NCBI GenBank assembly: GCA_003584895.1
Contig: QVQF01000163.1
Span: forward strand, 1 to 38,466
Reading direction: 5' to 3'
Length of the DNA: 38,466 nt
Origin: Methylococcales bacterium
GTDB taxonomy: Bacteria; Pseudomonadota; Gammaproteobacteria; Methylococcales; Methylomonadaceae
Every line of letters begins with the position of its first letter. The first letter of the stretch is position 1. Positions 1 through 9,415 of the stretch are shown here, piece by piece. The position numbers and the translations under genes were made by a program. The notes under the pieces are model-generated. The model searched no databases. It was given only the letters and a program-made list of their open reading frames with translations, and was not told where the DNA came from.

Positions 1-2826
1 AGCGACTTGCTTGATCGCCGAACGCATAGAGTCGCCGTTGGCTAAGGGTTTGAAGCGTTCAGGAAGTTCGCCGCCTTCTCCGGTATTAGATTTTCCGCCA
101 ATACGGTTCATAGCGATAGCTAGATTGGTATGCGCTTCATAAGAAATTGAACCAAAAGACATAGCACCAGTGGCAAAACGCTTAACGATATCCGCTGCAG
201 ATTCTACTTCCTCTAAGGGCACAGGATCGGCATCTTCTTTAAAGGTCATTAATCCGCGCAAGGTAAGCAATGATTCGTTTTGCTCATCGATTAAACGGCA
301 AAAATCAGCATACAGATCAGGGTTGTTGGTGCGAGTAGCATGTTGCAAAGTGCTAATGGTCGCTGGCGTCCAAGTATGGGCTTCGCCACGTATGCGGTAA
401 GCATATTCACCGCCTATATCTAAGGCATTGCGGTATAAAGGTGCGTTACCGAAAGCAAGACGATGACGACGGATAGTTTCTTCGCTGACTTCTGCTAAAC
501 CTGCACCTTCAGTCGTACTAGTGGTGCCTGTGAAATAGCGATCTAGGAACGGTTCAGACAAGCCTATAGCATTGAAAATTTGTGCGCCACAATAAGATTG
601 ATAAGTTGAAATGCCCATTTTAGACATGACTTTTAGCAAGCCTTTAGAAACCGCCTTGACATAATGTTTATGCGCTTCATATTCTGTTAAATCAGCAATA
701 TCTGTGCACAATCCGCTTAATGTGTCTAATGCTAGATAAGGGTTTATGGCTTCAGCACCATAAGCGGCTAATAAAGCAAAATGATGAACTTCGCGAGCTT
801 CACCTGTTTCGATGACTAAGCCTACTCTAGTTCTTAGGCCTTCTAAGGTTAAATAGTGATGTACTGCTGAGGTTGCTAATAATGCTGGAATCGCGACATG
901 GGCAGCATCTAGGTCTCTATCAGAAAGTGCCAGAATGTTGTTACCATCAATAACCGCTTGTTTGGCCGCAGAACAAAGTTTGTCCAGTGCGCCTTCCATA
1001 CCCTGACTGCCCATGTCTGATGGATAACAAAGCGTTAAAGTTTTGGTTTTAAATACGCCACCTGTCTTCGCTTCAATACGGCGAATTTTCTCTAAGTCTT
1101 GATTGGTTAGAATAGGTTGGTCGACTTCAAGACGCATGTGCGTGCCGCCTTCATCCAAGCCTAGTAAATTTGGACGTGGACCAATCAGTGAAACCAATGA
1201 CATCACCAATTCTTCACGAATTGGATCTATCGCTGGGTTGGTCACTTGGGCAAAACCTTGTTTGAAGTAATCGTACAACATGCGAGGGCGTTCTGATAAT
1301 ACCGCAAGCGCTGCATCGATACCCATAGAGCTAATCGCTTCTAGCCCAGTTAATGCCATAGGCTTTAGGATGAATTCTATATCTTCCCGCGTATAGCCAA
1401 AAGCTTGCTGCCTGTCCATTAGCGTATTGGCATCTGGCGCCATCGCTGATACTTCATTAGGTAGTTTGGATAGTAAGATTTGCGTCTTGTCTAGCCAGTC
1501 TGAGTAAGGGTGTAAGTTAGCTAATTCAGATTTTAATTCAGCATCATCAATGATACGTCCTTGAACAGTATCAATCATCAGCATTTTGCCTGGCTGTAAA
1601 CGCCATTTTTTGATGATTTTATGTTGAGGTATGTCTAATACCCCCATTTCTGATGCCATGATAACGAAATCGTCATCTGTGACTAAATAGCGGGCAGGGC
1701 GCAGACCATTACGATCTAATGTGGCGCCGATTTGACGGCCATCAGTGAAAGCGATGGCGGCAGGGCCGTCCCATGGTTCCATTAAGGCTGCATTATATTC
1801 ATAAAATGCCCGTAGTTTTTCATCCATCAGCACATTGCCTGCCCAAGCTTCTGGGATTAGCAACATCATGGCATGAGCGAGTGTATAACCACCGGCGACC
1901 AAAAGTTCTAGCGCATTGTCAAAGCAAGCAGAGTCAGATTGGCCTTCAGCAATGAGCGGCCATAATTTGTGTACATCTTCGCCTAAGACTTTTGAAGCGA
2001 TAGAGTGACGGCGTGCCGCCATACCATTGATATTGCCACGCAAGGTGTTGATTTCGCCATTATGCGCAATCATACGGAAAGGGTGAGCTCTATCCCAGGT
2101 TGGGAAAGTGTTAGTAGAAAAGCGTTGATGAACTAGGGCCATTGAGCTATCTAGGCGTTCATCAAGTAAGTCAGGGTAGTATGAGCCTACTTGGTTTGCT
2201 AATAACATGCCTTTATAAACTAAAGTGCGTGTTGATAGCGAGGGTATATAAAATGCATGGCCATGATCAAGGTTTAAATCGAGGACAGCATTTTCAACTT
2301 GTTTGCGTATAACAAATAGTTTGCGTTCGAAAGCGTCTTGATTAATACAGTCATCACCGTATCCGATGAAGATTTGCTTAATATTAGGTTCAACTTGTTT
2401 GGCTGTTTCACCCAGGCCATCATTATTAACTGGTACATCGCGCCAGCCCAGTAAGACAGCTTTTTCTTGCTTAATAATGTTGGTAAGTAGAGTGACGCAG
2501 GTGTCATGATTTGATGCGTCGCTAGGTAAAAAAACCATACCTACGGCGTATTTGCCTTCAAGAGGTAGAGTTAAATTTTGTTTAGCACATTCGGCGCGTA
2601 AAAAAGCATCTGGCATTTGAATCAATATGCCTGCACCATCGCCAGCGTAAGGATCAGCACCAACGGCACCGCGATGGGTCAGGTTCTTAAGTAGTTCTAG
2701 GCCTTGACTAACTATCGCATGGCTTTTATGGCCTTTTATATGAACAATGAAACCCACGCCGCATGCGTCATGTTCATTGCGCGGATCATATAAACCTTGT
2801 CTGGTTGGTAGCATACTTTGACTCAT
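1..2826 (-). CDS. gltB: glutamate synthase (NADPH) large subunit, truncated at the left window edge
   Basis: Open minus frame from ATG (cat at 2824-2826) to the window edge: MSQSMLPTRQGLYDPRNEHDACGVGFIVHIKGHKSHAIVSQGLELLKNLTHRGAVGADPYAGDGAGI... and ...RFSTNTFPTWDRAHPFRMIAHNGEINTLRGN..., typical GltB class II amidotransferase. Absent from the ORF track because it is open at the edge. Confidence 0.96.
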   Translation of the reverse strand, partial: MSQSMLPTRQGLYDPRNEHDACGVGFIVHIKGHKSHAIVSQGLELLKNLTHRGAVGADPYAGDGAGILIQMPDAFLRAECAKQNLTLPLEGKYAVGMVFLPSDASNHDTCVTLLTNIIKQEKAVLLGWRDVPVNNDGLGETAKQVEPNIKQIFIGYGDDCINQDAFERKLFVIRKQVENAVLDLNLDHGHAFYIPSLSTRTLVYKGMLLANQVGSYYPDLLDERLDSSMALVHQRFSTNTFPTWDRAHPFRMIAHNGEINTLRGNINGMAARRHSIASKVLGEDVHKLWPLIAEGQSDSACFDNALELLVAGGYTLAHAMMLLIPEAWAGNVLMDEKLRAFYEYNAALMEPWDGPAAIAFTDGRQIGATLDRNGLRPARYLVTDDDFVIMASEMGVLDIPQHKIIKKWRLQPGKMLMIDTVQGRIIDDAELKSELANLHPYSDWLDKTQILLSKLPNEVSAMAPDANTLMDRQQAFGYTREDIEFILKPMALTGLEAISSMGIDAALAVLSERPRMLYDYFKQGFAQVTNPAIDPIREELVMSLVSLIGPRPNLLGLDEGGTHMRLEVDQPILTNQDLEKIRRIEAKTGGVFKTKTLTLCYPSDMGSQGMEGALDKLCSAAKQAVIDGNNILALSDRDLDAAHVAIPALLATSAVHHYLTLEGLRTRVGLVIETGEAREVHHFALLAAYGAEAINPYLALDTLSGLCTDIADLTEYEAHKHYVKAVSKGLLKVMSKMGISTYQSYCGAQIFNAIGLSEPFLDRYFTGTTSTTEGAGLAEVSEETIRRHRLAFGNAPLYRNALDIGGEYAYRIRGEAHTWTPATISTLQHATRTNNPDLYADFCRLIDEQNESLLTLRGLMTFKEDADPVPLEEVESAADIVKRFATGAMSFGSISYEAHTNLAIAMNRIGGKSNTGEGGELPERFKPLANGDSMRSAIKQVA

Positions 2827-2936
2827 GGTCACCTCTGAAAGAATATTACAAAAGGGTTATTGATTCCCTTTAAAACCCTAGTTCTGCTCACACGTAGCGC
2901 TTTCAATTAAAGCTGAGACGGAGCAAAACCGCTAAA

Positions 2937-2964
2937 TTATACGGATGCTAGGTAGACCTGTCAC
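2937..2964 (-). promoter_or_regulatory. candidate sigma70-type promoter of gltB
   Basis: Minus strand GTGACA (2959-2964), 16 nt spacer, TATAAT (2937-2942), about 110 bp upstream of the gltB ATG. Confidence 0.4.
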
Positions 2965-3244
2965 GTAGTCTTTTATTTCATAAGCCAAACATTCTCATGT
3001 CTTTATAAAATAAAAGGTAATTGATAGTAAAAAATGGATTAAAAAAACCGCTGAATTTTTCTCAATCATAGGTCAAATTAATAGCTTTTAATAGAGCGTA
3101 TTACTATAGCTTTGCATAATGTGTTTTATTGGGATAATTTTGATTAGAGATTCATATCTATTAGGTAGTTAAATTAATTATCTTGTGTACATGGTTTTAT
3201 AAGCTAGATGCAATTGTCTTTTAAAGTAAGGTAGTATGTGAACT

Positions 3245-5182
3245 ATGTTAATAGCCTTGACCAGATATACCTGTATGAAAATTAAATGCCAATTAATATG
3301 TCTAGTATTAGGCGTATTTTGTTTTTGTAGTGTTGCGTTTAGTGATGTGATTGATCAGCAGAGACAAAATTTTTTAATGGCTGAAAAAATGTTAGCGCAA
3401 GGCAATGAGCCCGCATTTTTAGCTCTTAGTAGTAACTTAGTGAGCTATCCCTTATACCCTTATTTACAATATCAATGGCTAAAAACTAATTTATCTCAAA
3501 CTGATCGTATTAAAGATTTTTTAGTAACTTATAAACATACACGTTATGCTGATTTGTTGCGAAGTCAGTGGCTAAGCCATCTTGCCGATAATAAGCGTTG
3601 GCAGGAATATGTTCAATTCTATCGAGTTGCAGATACTATTGCTCACGAATGCCAGTATTATTGGGCAAACTATAGCTTAGGCCATCAAGAGGAACCCTTG
3701 GCTGATGCTATACGACTATGGCTTACTGGAGATAATTTACCTAATGAGTGTAATGAATTAATATCTTTGTTGCAGTTGTCGCCTTTACTAACCCCTGAGT
3801 TAATTTGGCAGCGTTTTGAATTAGCCTTAAAAAATAACAACAAATCCTTGATGAATACTTTAGGGTATTTGCTTGACGATTCCAGTAGAAAGTCCGCTGA
3901 TTTATGGTTACAAATACAGAAAAAGCCAATCATAATCCAATATGATCAATTTCTAGTTGATAGTAATTTACAATTGCGTATTTTTGCTTATGGCTTGGAA
4001 AGATTGGCGCAGTCAGATTTGGAATTAGCCCTAGTGATATGGGGTAGTAAAAAATCACTAGGCAATTTTAACAGCCAATCCATTCAAAAAATTGAGCGTA
4101 GCTTAGGGCTTGCTTTGGCTCATAAACGAGATAATAGAGCTTTTGATAGGTTGAATAAGATCTCTGAGCCTGATGCAGAAGTTAGAGAGTGGAAAATCAG
4201 GTCAGCGCTGTTTGAATTAAATTGGCAGCGTGTTAATCAAGCCTTAGCTGCTTTAAGTTCGGAAGAAAAACAAACGCCTCAATGGCAATATTGGCAAGCA
4301 AGAGCTCTTATAGAAACGGGTGATGTGCAGCAAGGACAAGCTCTATATCAAACACTTGCTAATGATAGAAGTTATTATGGCTTTATGGCGGCTGATGCAG
4401 TTAATAAACCCTATGTGTTTTCAGATCACCCCGTTAATCTGTTAGGAGATGAATTGACAGTATTAGCCGCACAGGTTGATTTTCAAGTGGCTAATGAATT
4501 TATTGCATTAAATCGTGATCTTGATGCAAAGCGGCAATGGTGGTTTTCCGTCAATAAGTTATCCAAGGAGCAACTTAAGGTCGCGGCTAAGTTGGCTCAA
4601 CAGTGGCAATGGGATCAAGTGGCAATTATGACTTTAGTTAAAGCTGATTATTGGGATGATTTGGCTTTGCGCTTTCCTCTTCAATATTCTAATCAAATTC
4701 AAAGTAATGCTAATAGTATGAGTCTTGAGCCTGCGCTAGTTTTTGGCTTAATGCGCCAAGAAAGTATGCTGGATTCGAAGGCAATGTCTGCGGTGGGTGC
4801 GCGTGGATTAATGCAGATTATGCCAGAAACAGGAAAGGAGATTGCGCGCGAATTAAATGACTCGTGGCAAACAGCCAATAGCTTGTTTATACCTGATATT
4901 AATATTAGATATGGCACTTTTTATTTCAAGCGTTTATTGAATCAGTTTGTCGGTCATTTTGCTTTAGCAACAGCGGCTTATAACGCAGGACCTAGTCGAG
5001 TCAATAAATGGCTGTCCACCAAAAGGTCATTGCCAGCAGATGTTTGGGTAGAAACTATACCCTTTAAAGAAACAAGGAAATATGTAAGCTCAGTACTTGC
5101 ATACACTATTATTTATCAACAACGACTACAAGGTAAGGCATTAAAAATGCATGAATTGTTGCCAGATATGACTCAGCATTAA
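3245..5182 (+). CDS. slt: soluble lytic murein transglycosylase (Slt70-like)
   Basis: 645 aa; C-terminal SLT domain (LMRQESMLDSKAMSAVGARGLMQIMPETG, AYNAGPSRVNKW). Signal-peptide-like MKIKCQLICLVLGVFCFCSVAFS suggests a possible start at 3275. Confidence 0.92.
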   Translation: MLIALTRYTCMKIKCQLICLVLGVFCFCSVAFSDVIDQQRQNFLMAEKMLAQGNEPAFLALSSNLVSYPLYPYLQYQWLKTNLSQTDRIKDFLVTYKHTRYADLLRSQWLSHLADNKRWQEYVQFYRVADTIAHECQYYWANYSLGHQEEPLADAIRLWLTGDNLPNECNELISLLQLSPLLTPELIWQRFELALKNNNKSLMNTLGYLLDDSSRKSADLWLQIQKKPIIIQYDQFLVDSNLQLRIFAYGLERLAQSDLELALVIWGSKKSLGNFNSQSIQKIERSLGLALAHKRDNRAFDRLNKISEPDAEVREWKIRSALFELNWQRVNQALAALSSEEKQTPQWQYWQARALIETGDVQQGQALYQTLANDRSYYGFMAADAVNKPYVFSDHPVNLLGDELTVLAAQVDFQVANEFIALNRDLDAKRQWWFSVNKLSKEQLKVAAKLAQQWQWDQVAIMTLVKADYWDDLALRFPLQYSNQIQSNANSMSLEPALVFGLMRQESMLDSKAMSAVGARGLMQIMPETGKEIARELNDSWQTANSLFIPDINIRYGTFYFKRLLNQFVGHFALATAAYNAGPSRVNKWLSTKRSLPADVWVETIPFKETRKYVSSVLAYTIIYQQRLQGKALKMHELLPDMTQH

Positions 5183-5254
5183 AAATTGAGCTGATTTTTT
5201 TGAGTGACTGTTAGATAATGTGCCACTTACTTTATAAGAATAATTAAAAGGTAC

Positions 5255-5779
5255 ATGAACGGTATGGAAAAGCAGCATAGTTTTACGCGCGAAGAATTAT
5301 TAAAGTCCGGTAGGGGAGAGTTATACGGGCCTAGCAATGCGCAATTACCATTACCCAATATGCTGATGATGGATCGTATCACTTATATTTCTGATGAAGG
5401 CGGCACCTATGGTAAAGGTGAGATTGTCGCTGAATTAGATATTACTCCCGATTTATGGTTTTTTGCCTGTCATTTTCAAGGTGATCCAGTGATGCCAGGT
5501 TGTTTAGGCCTCGATGCAATGTGGCAACTCGTCGGTTTTTATTTATGCTGGATGGGTGGGCCTGGTAAAGGTCGTGCATTAGGCGTAGGCGAAGTGAAAT
5601 TTACCGGGCAAGTGTTGCCTACCGCCAAAAAAGTAACCTATCGCATTAATTTAAAACGACTCATCATGCGCAAACTAGTGATGGGTATAGCTGATGCGAC
5701 TATGGAAGTCGATGGCAAAGTTATTTATGAAGCGACTGATCTACGCGTCGGTTTATTTACTTCTACAGCAGATTTTTAA
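5255..5779 (+). CDS. fabA: 3-hydroxydecanoyl-ACP dehydratase/isomerase
   Basis: 174 aa with [30 protein letters not shown], adjacent to fabB. Confidence 0.96.
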   Translation: MNGMEKQHSFTREELLKSGRGELYGPSNAQLPLPNMLMMDRITYISDEGGTYGKGEIVAELDITPDLWFFACHFQGDPVMPGCLGLDAMWQLVGFYLCWMGGPGKGRALGVGEVKFTGQVLPTAKKVTYRINLKRLIMRKLVMGIADATMEVDGKVIYEATDLRVGLFTSTADF

Positions 5780-5793
5780 AGGTTAATAGTCAA

Positions 5794-7014
5794 ATGAAAA
5801 GAGTCGTAGTCACCGGATTAGGTATTGTTTCTAGCATAGGCAATAATCGGAATGAGGTTGTTGATTCCCTAAAGCAAGGAAAATCAGGAATTACATTTGC
5901 TAGTGTGTACGAAGAAATGGGCTTTCGTAGTCATGTGCACGGGGCTATTAATATAGATTTAGATTCACTTATAGACCGTAAAATTAAACGCTTTATGGGT
6001 GATGGTGCCGCATTCAATTATGTTGCCATGCAACAAGCCATTGATGACTCTGGTTTATCAGAAACTGAAATCTCCAACTTTAGAACCGGTTTAGTCATGG
6101 GGTCTGGTGGGCCATCTACGTCAAACTTAGTTGAAGCCGCTGATATCTTACGAACTAAAGGCGTAAAGAAAGTAGGTCCTTATATGGTGCCTAGAACCAT
6201 GTCGAGTACCAATACCGCTTGCCTTGCAACACCTTTTAAAATTAAAGGCGTTAACTATTCTATTAGCTCAGCTTGTGCAACGAGTGCTCATTGTATTGGT
6301 CATGCTATGGAACTGATCCAGATGGGCAAGCAAGATGTTGTTTTTGCCGGTGGTGGTGAAGAAGAGCATTGGAGTATGTCCGTGTTATTCGATGCTATGG
6401 GCGCCTTATCTTCTAAATATAATGACGCGCCTGCTACAGCTTCAAGACCTTATGATGAAACCCGTGATGGTTTCGTTATATCCGGTGGTGGTGGCGTATT
6501 AGTCATAGAAGAGCTAGAGCATGCTAAAGCTCGTGGTGCCAAAATATATGCTGAATTAACTGGTTATGGTGCAACGTCTGATGGTTATGACATGGTGCAG
6601 CCTTCAGGTGAAGGCGCAATACGTTGTATGCAACAAGCCATGGCTACCGTAGATGGCACGATTGATTATATCAACGCTCACGGTACTAGTACGCCAGTCG
6701 GGGATACTAAAGAATTAGAAGCTTTGCGTGCCGTGTTTGGTGAAGGGCAAGTGCCTTGGGTTAGCTCTACAAAATCTTTAACCGGCCATGCCTTAGGCGC
6801 AGCCGGTGTTAATGAAGCTATTTATTCATTATTGATGATGGAAGAGAACTTCTTAAGTGCTTCAGCGAACATTACTCAACTTGATCCTGGTGCTGAGGGC
6901 ATTCCGATTGTTCGTGAACGTCAAGACAATGTCACCTTAAATACCATCATGTCCAATAGCTTTGGCTTTGGTGGCACTAACGCAACCTTAATTTTTCAGC
7001 GTTATAACGGCTAA
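5794..7014 (+). CDS. fabB: beta-ketoacyl-ACP synthase I
   Basis: 406 aa; [12 protein letters not shown] active-site Cys, [11 protein letters not shown] and [12 protein letters not shown] His motifs. Confidence 0.96.
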   Translation: MKRVVVTGLGIVSSIGNNRNEVVDSLKQGKSGITFASVYEEMGFRSHVHGAINIDLDSLIDRKIKRFMGDGAAFNYVAMQQAIDDSGLSETEISNFRTGLVMGSGGPSTSNLVEAADILRTKGVKKVGPYMVPRTMSSTNTACLATPFKIKGVNYSISSACATSAHCIGHAMELIQMGKQDVVFAGGGEEEHWSMSVLFDAMGALSSKYNDAPATASRPYDETRDGFVISGGGGVLVIEELEHAKARGAKIYAELTGYGATSDGYDMVQPSGEGAIRCMQQAMATVDGTIDYINAHGTSTPVGDTKELEALRAVFGEGQVPWVSSTKSLTGHALGAAGVNEAIYSLLMMEENFLSASANITQLDPGAEGIPIVRERQDNVTLNTIMSNSFGFGGTNATLIFQRYNG

Positions 7015-7024
7015 AACCGCTCTT

Positions 7025-7054
7025 ATTGAGACTCTTCATTTGAAGGGTCTCAAT
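7025..7054 (+). terminator. hairpin downstream of fabB
   Basis: ATTGAGAC...GTCTCAAT inverted repeat with inner CTTC/GAAG, followed by gtccttt; weak T tract. Confidence 0.5.
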
Positions 7055-7092
7055 GTCCTTTCCCTGCATAATTACTCTATATAATTCTGACC

Positions 7093-7947
7093 ATGTCAGA
7101 TCTACAGCAAAAAGATAAATTCGAGTTTAACAAACTACAAAAACGTTTAAGACATCATGTTGGCGATGCCATTGTTGACTATAACATGATCGAAGATGGC
7201 GATAAGGTCATGGTGTGTCTATCAGGCGGTAAAGATTCTTTTACTATGTTAGACGTACTGATGAATTTGCAGAAAACGGCCCCTATCAAATTTGAGTTAA
7301 TTGCCGTTAACTTGGATCAAAAGCAGCCTGATTTTCCTGAGCATGTCTTGCCTGCTTACCTTGAATCACTAGGCGTGCCTTATCATATTATTGAAAAAGA
7401 TACGTATAGCATTGTTAAGCGCGTAATACCTGAAGGTAATACCACTTGCGGGCTTTGTTCGCGTTTACGACGTGGAACTTTATATGGTTATGCAGAAGCG
7501 AATGGTATTACCAAAATTGCCTTAGGCCATCATCGTGACGATATACTAGAAACTTTTTTCCTGAATATTTTTTATGGAGGCAAGCTCAAAGCCATGCCGC
7601 CTAAACTATTAAGTGATGATAAAAAGAATATCGTTATTCGTCCCTTAGCCTATATGCGTGAAAAAGATATAGAGCGTTACGCTGCTTTTAGAGATTACCC
7701 CATTATTCCTTGTAACTTATGTGGCTCTCAGATTAACTTGCAACGACAAGCCATGAAAGTGATGTTAAACATGTGGGATAAACAGTTTCCTGGGCGCTTA
7801 GAAACGATCTTTACCAGCTTGCAAAATGTTTCGCCTTCACAGTTGGCAGATAGGCAGTTATTTGATTTCGCGGGCTTACTGCGAGGTGAATCTATACCAG
7901 AAACACTCATTGAAGAACATGCGGGTTTAGATGTATTAGCCATGTAA
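7093..7947 (+). CDS. ttcA: tRNA 2-thiocytidine(32) synthetase
   Basis: 284 aa; PP-loop [18 protein letters not shown] and PCNLCGSQ. Confidence 0.94.
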   Translation: MSDLQQKDKFEFNKLQKRLRHHVGDAIVDYNMIEDGDKVMVCLSGGKDSFTMLDVLMNLQKTAPIKFELIAVNLDQKQPDFPEHVLPAYLESLGVPYHIIEKDTYSIVKRVIPEGNTTCGLCSRLRRGTLYGYAEANGITKIALGHHRDDILETFFLNIFYGGKLKAMPPKLLSDDKKNIVIRPLAYMREKDIERYAAFRDYPIIPCNLCGSQINLQRQAMKVMLNMWDKQFPGRLETIFTSLQNVSPSQLADRQLFDFAGLLRGESIPETLIEEHAGLDVLAM

Positions 7948-8007
7948 TTCATGCATGAACAATGCTTCTCTTAATGTCCGGCTATAATACTACCTGCTTC
8001 TAAATTT

Positions 8008-9171
8008 ATGACACCCATCCAATATATAGATACGCCTGAACAACTTGTTACACTTTGTGCTCAGATTAGAAAAGAATCTTGGTTAGCGCTGGATACCGAG
8101 TTTTTACGAGAAAAAACCTATTACCCCAAGTTCTGCTTACTGCAAATTGCTACGCCTGAATGGGTGGCTTGTATAGATCCTATTGCTTTGTCTGATATGA
8201 GTGAACTCTATGAAGCTTTGGAAAATCCGGCTATTGTCAAAGTCTTTCATTCTTGCCGTCAAGATTTAGAAATCTTTCATCAAGCCACCGGTAAATTACC
8301 AGGCCCCATTTTTGATACTCAAATAGCAGCGCCTTTATTAGGTTTTCAAGATAATCCTGGTTATGCCATGCTGGTGTCTAGCTTATTAAGTATTAATTTA
8401 AATAAGGCCCACACTCGAGCCGATTGGAGTAAGCGACCGTTAACCGAAGCAGAAATTGAATATGCGGCGGATGATGTGATTTATCTGTGTCAGATTTATC
8501 AAATCATGTTGAAAAAATTAACCGAATTAGGCCGTGTCGATTGGTTAAAACAAGATTTTGCCGAACTGAGTAACCCTGCTCATTATGTGGTTGAGCCTGA
8601 AAAAGCTTGGCTTAGAATTAAGGGTAAAAACAAACTGACGGGCAAACAGCTATCGATCATTCAAACCATAGCGCAATGGCGAGAGAAAACGGCTCAAGCT
8701 GAAGACAGGCCGAAAAGTTGGCTATTACGTGATGAGATATTATTTGATTTAGCCAAATTACAGCCCGAAACCGTTGAAGACTTAGCCAATGTACGTGGTC
8801 TTAATGAGCGTGCGCTGCATCGTTATGGCAAAGAGCTATGTACATTAATTAGCGCCGCAAAGCAGCGTCCGCCGCTACCTTTAAATGAAAAAGATAGGCC
8901 GGCAAAAAAAACGCAACAACAAGAAGCGATTTTAGACATTTTAACCGCCTTGGTACGCATACGAGCCGAAGAAAATGCGCTTAATCCCACCATACTGGCT
9001 ACGCGTAAAGATTTGGAAGTCTTGATGTTTAATGACGACGAAGAATGCCTGTTATTACACGGATGGCGCTATAGCATGGCCGGCAAAGAATTGCTAGGTC
9101 TATTAAAAGGCGAGTTTCTGTTGGGCATTGAAGCAGAACGCTTGGCTATTATTGAAAATAAAGCGCTGTAG
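8008..9171 (+). CDS. rnd: ribonuclease D
   Basis: 387 aa; DEDD exonuclease motifs (LALDTEFLREKTYYPKFCLLQIA, FHSCRQDLEIF, YAADDVIYL) plus HRDC-like C-terminus. Confidence 0.95.
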   Translation: MTPIQYIDTPEQLVTLCAQIRKESWLALDTEFLREKTYYPKFCLLQIATPEWVACIDPIALSDMSELYEALENPAIVKVFHSCRQDLEIFHQATGKLPGPIFDTQIAAPLLGFQDNPGYAMLVSSLLSINLNKAHTRADWSKRPLTEAEIEYAADDVIYLCQIYQIMLKKLTELGRVDWLKQDFAELSNPAHYVVEPEKAWLRIKGKNKLTGKQLSIIQTIAQWREKTAQAEDRPKSWLLRDEILFDLAKLQPETVEDLANVRGLNERALHRYGKELCTLISAAKQRPPLPLNEKDRPAKKTQQQEAILDILTALVRIRAEENALNPTILATRKDLEVLMFNDDEECLLLHGWRYSMAGKELLGLLKGEFLLGIEAERLAIIENKAL

Positions 9172-9205
9172 GGACGGACAGATCGCTACCTGTCCGTCCC
9201 TACAG
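9166..9205. repeat. REP-like hairpin overlapping the rnd stop codon
   Basis: CTGTAGGGACGGACAG (9166-9181) / 8 nt / CTGTCCGTCCCTACAG (9190-9205), perfect 16-nt inverted repeat with GTAG at each outer end. Confidence 0.75.
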
Positions 9206-9291
9206 TGTTTCAAAGCAATGATTGTTTATAGAGAGTGTTAAAGATAAATGAGTGTAACCAACGTTATACCTAATCATGCTCTTTCGTCATT

Positions 9292-9345
9292 GCCATTAAA
9301 TTAAGCAAAAACAGTCATGTGGAGTGCAATAGCTTCAGCTATTGC
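9292..9345 (+). repeat. copy 1 of a dispersed repeat flanking topB
   Basis: GCCATTAAATTAAG (9292-9305), 20 nt, then GCAATAGCT-TC-AGCTATTGC dyad (9326-9345). A related arrangement occurs at 11763-11810. Confidence 0.6.
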
Positions 9346-9415
9346 GCTTTATAAAACAGCTAAAGCAGTTTTACTCCAAGAACCCATTATCTCGCCGCTG
9401 TTTATTGAACGCTTC

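Noticed and set aside
170-2507. Short ORFs 170..400, 1773..1955 and 2274..2507
   Set aside because: All lie within gltB (minus) in antisense or alternative frames.
7948-7959. TTCATGCATGAA palindrome after ttcA
   Set aside because: Short 12-bp palindrome; no second copy noticed in the window and no functional context.
9317-9415. N-terminal extension of topB in the ORF track
   Set aside because: Lies on the AGCTTCAGCT repeat; MKVILTEKPSVARDI at 9416 is the conserved topoisomerase III start.
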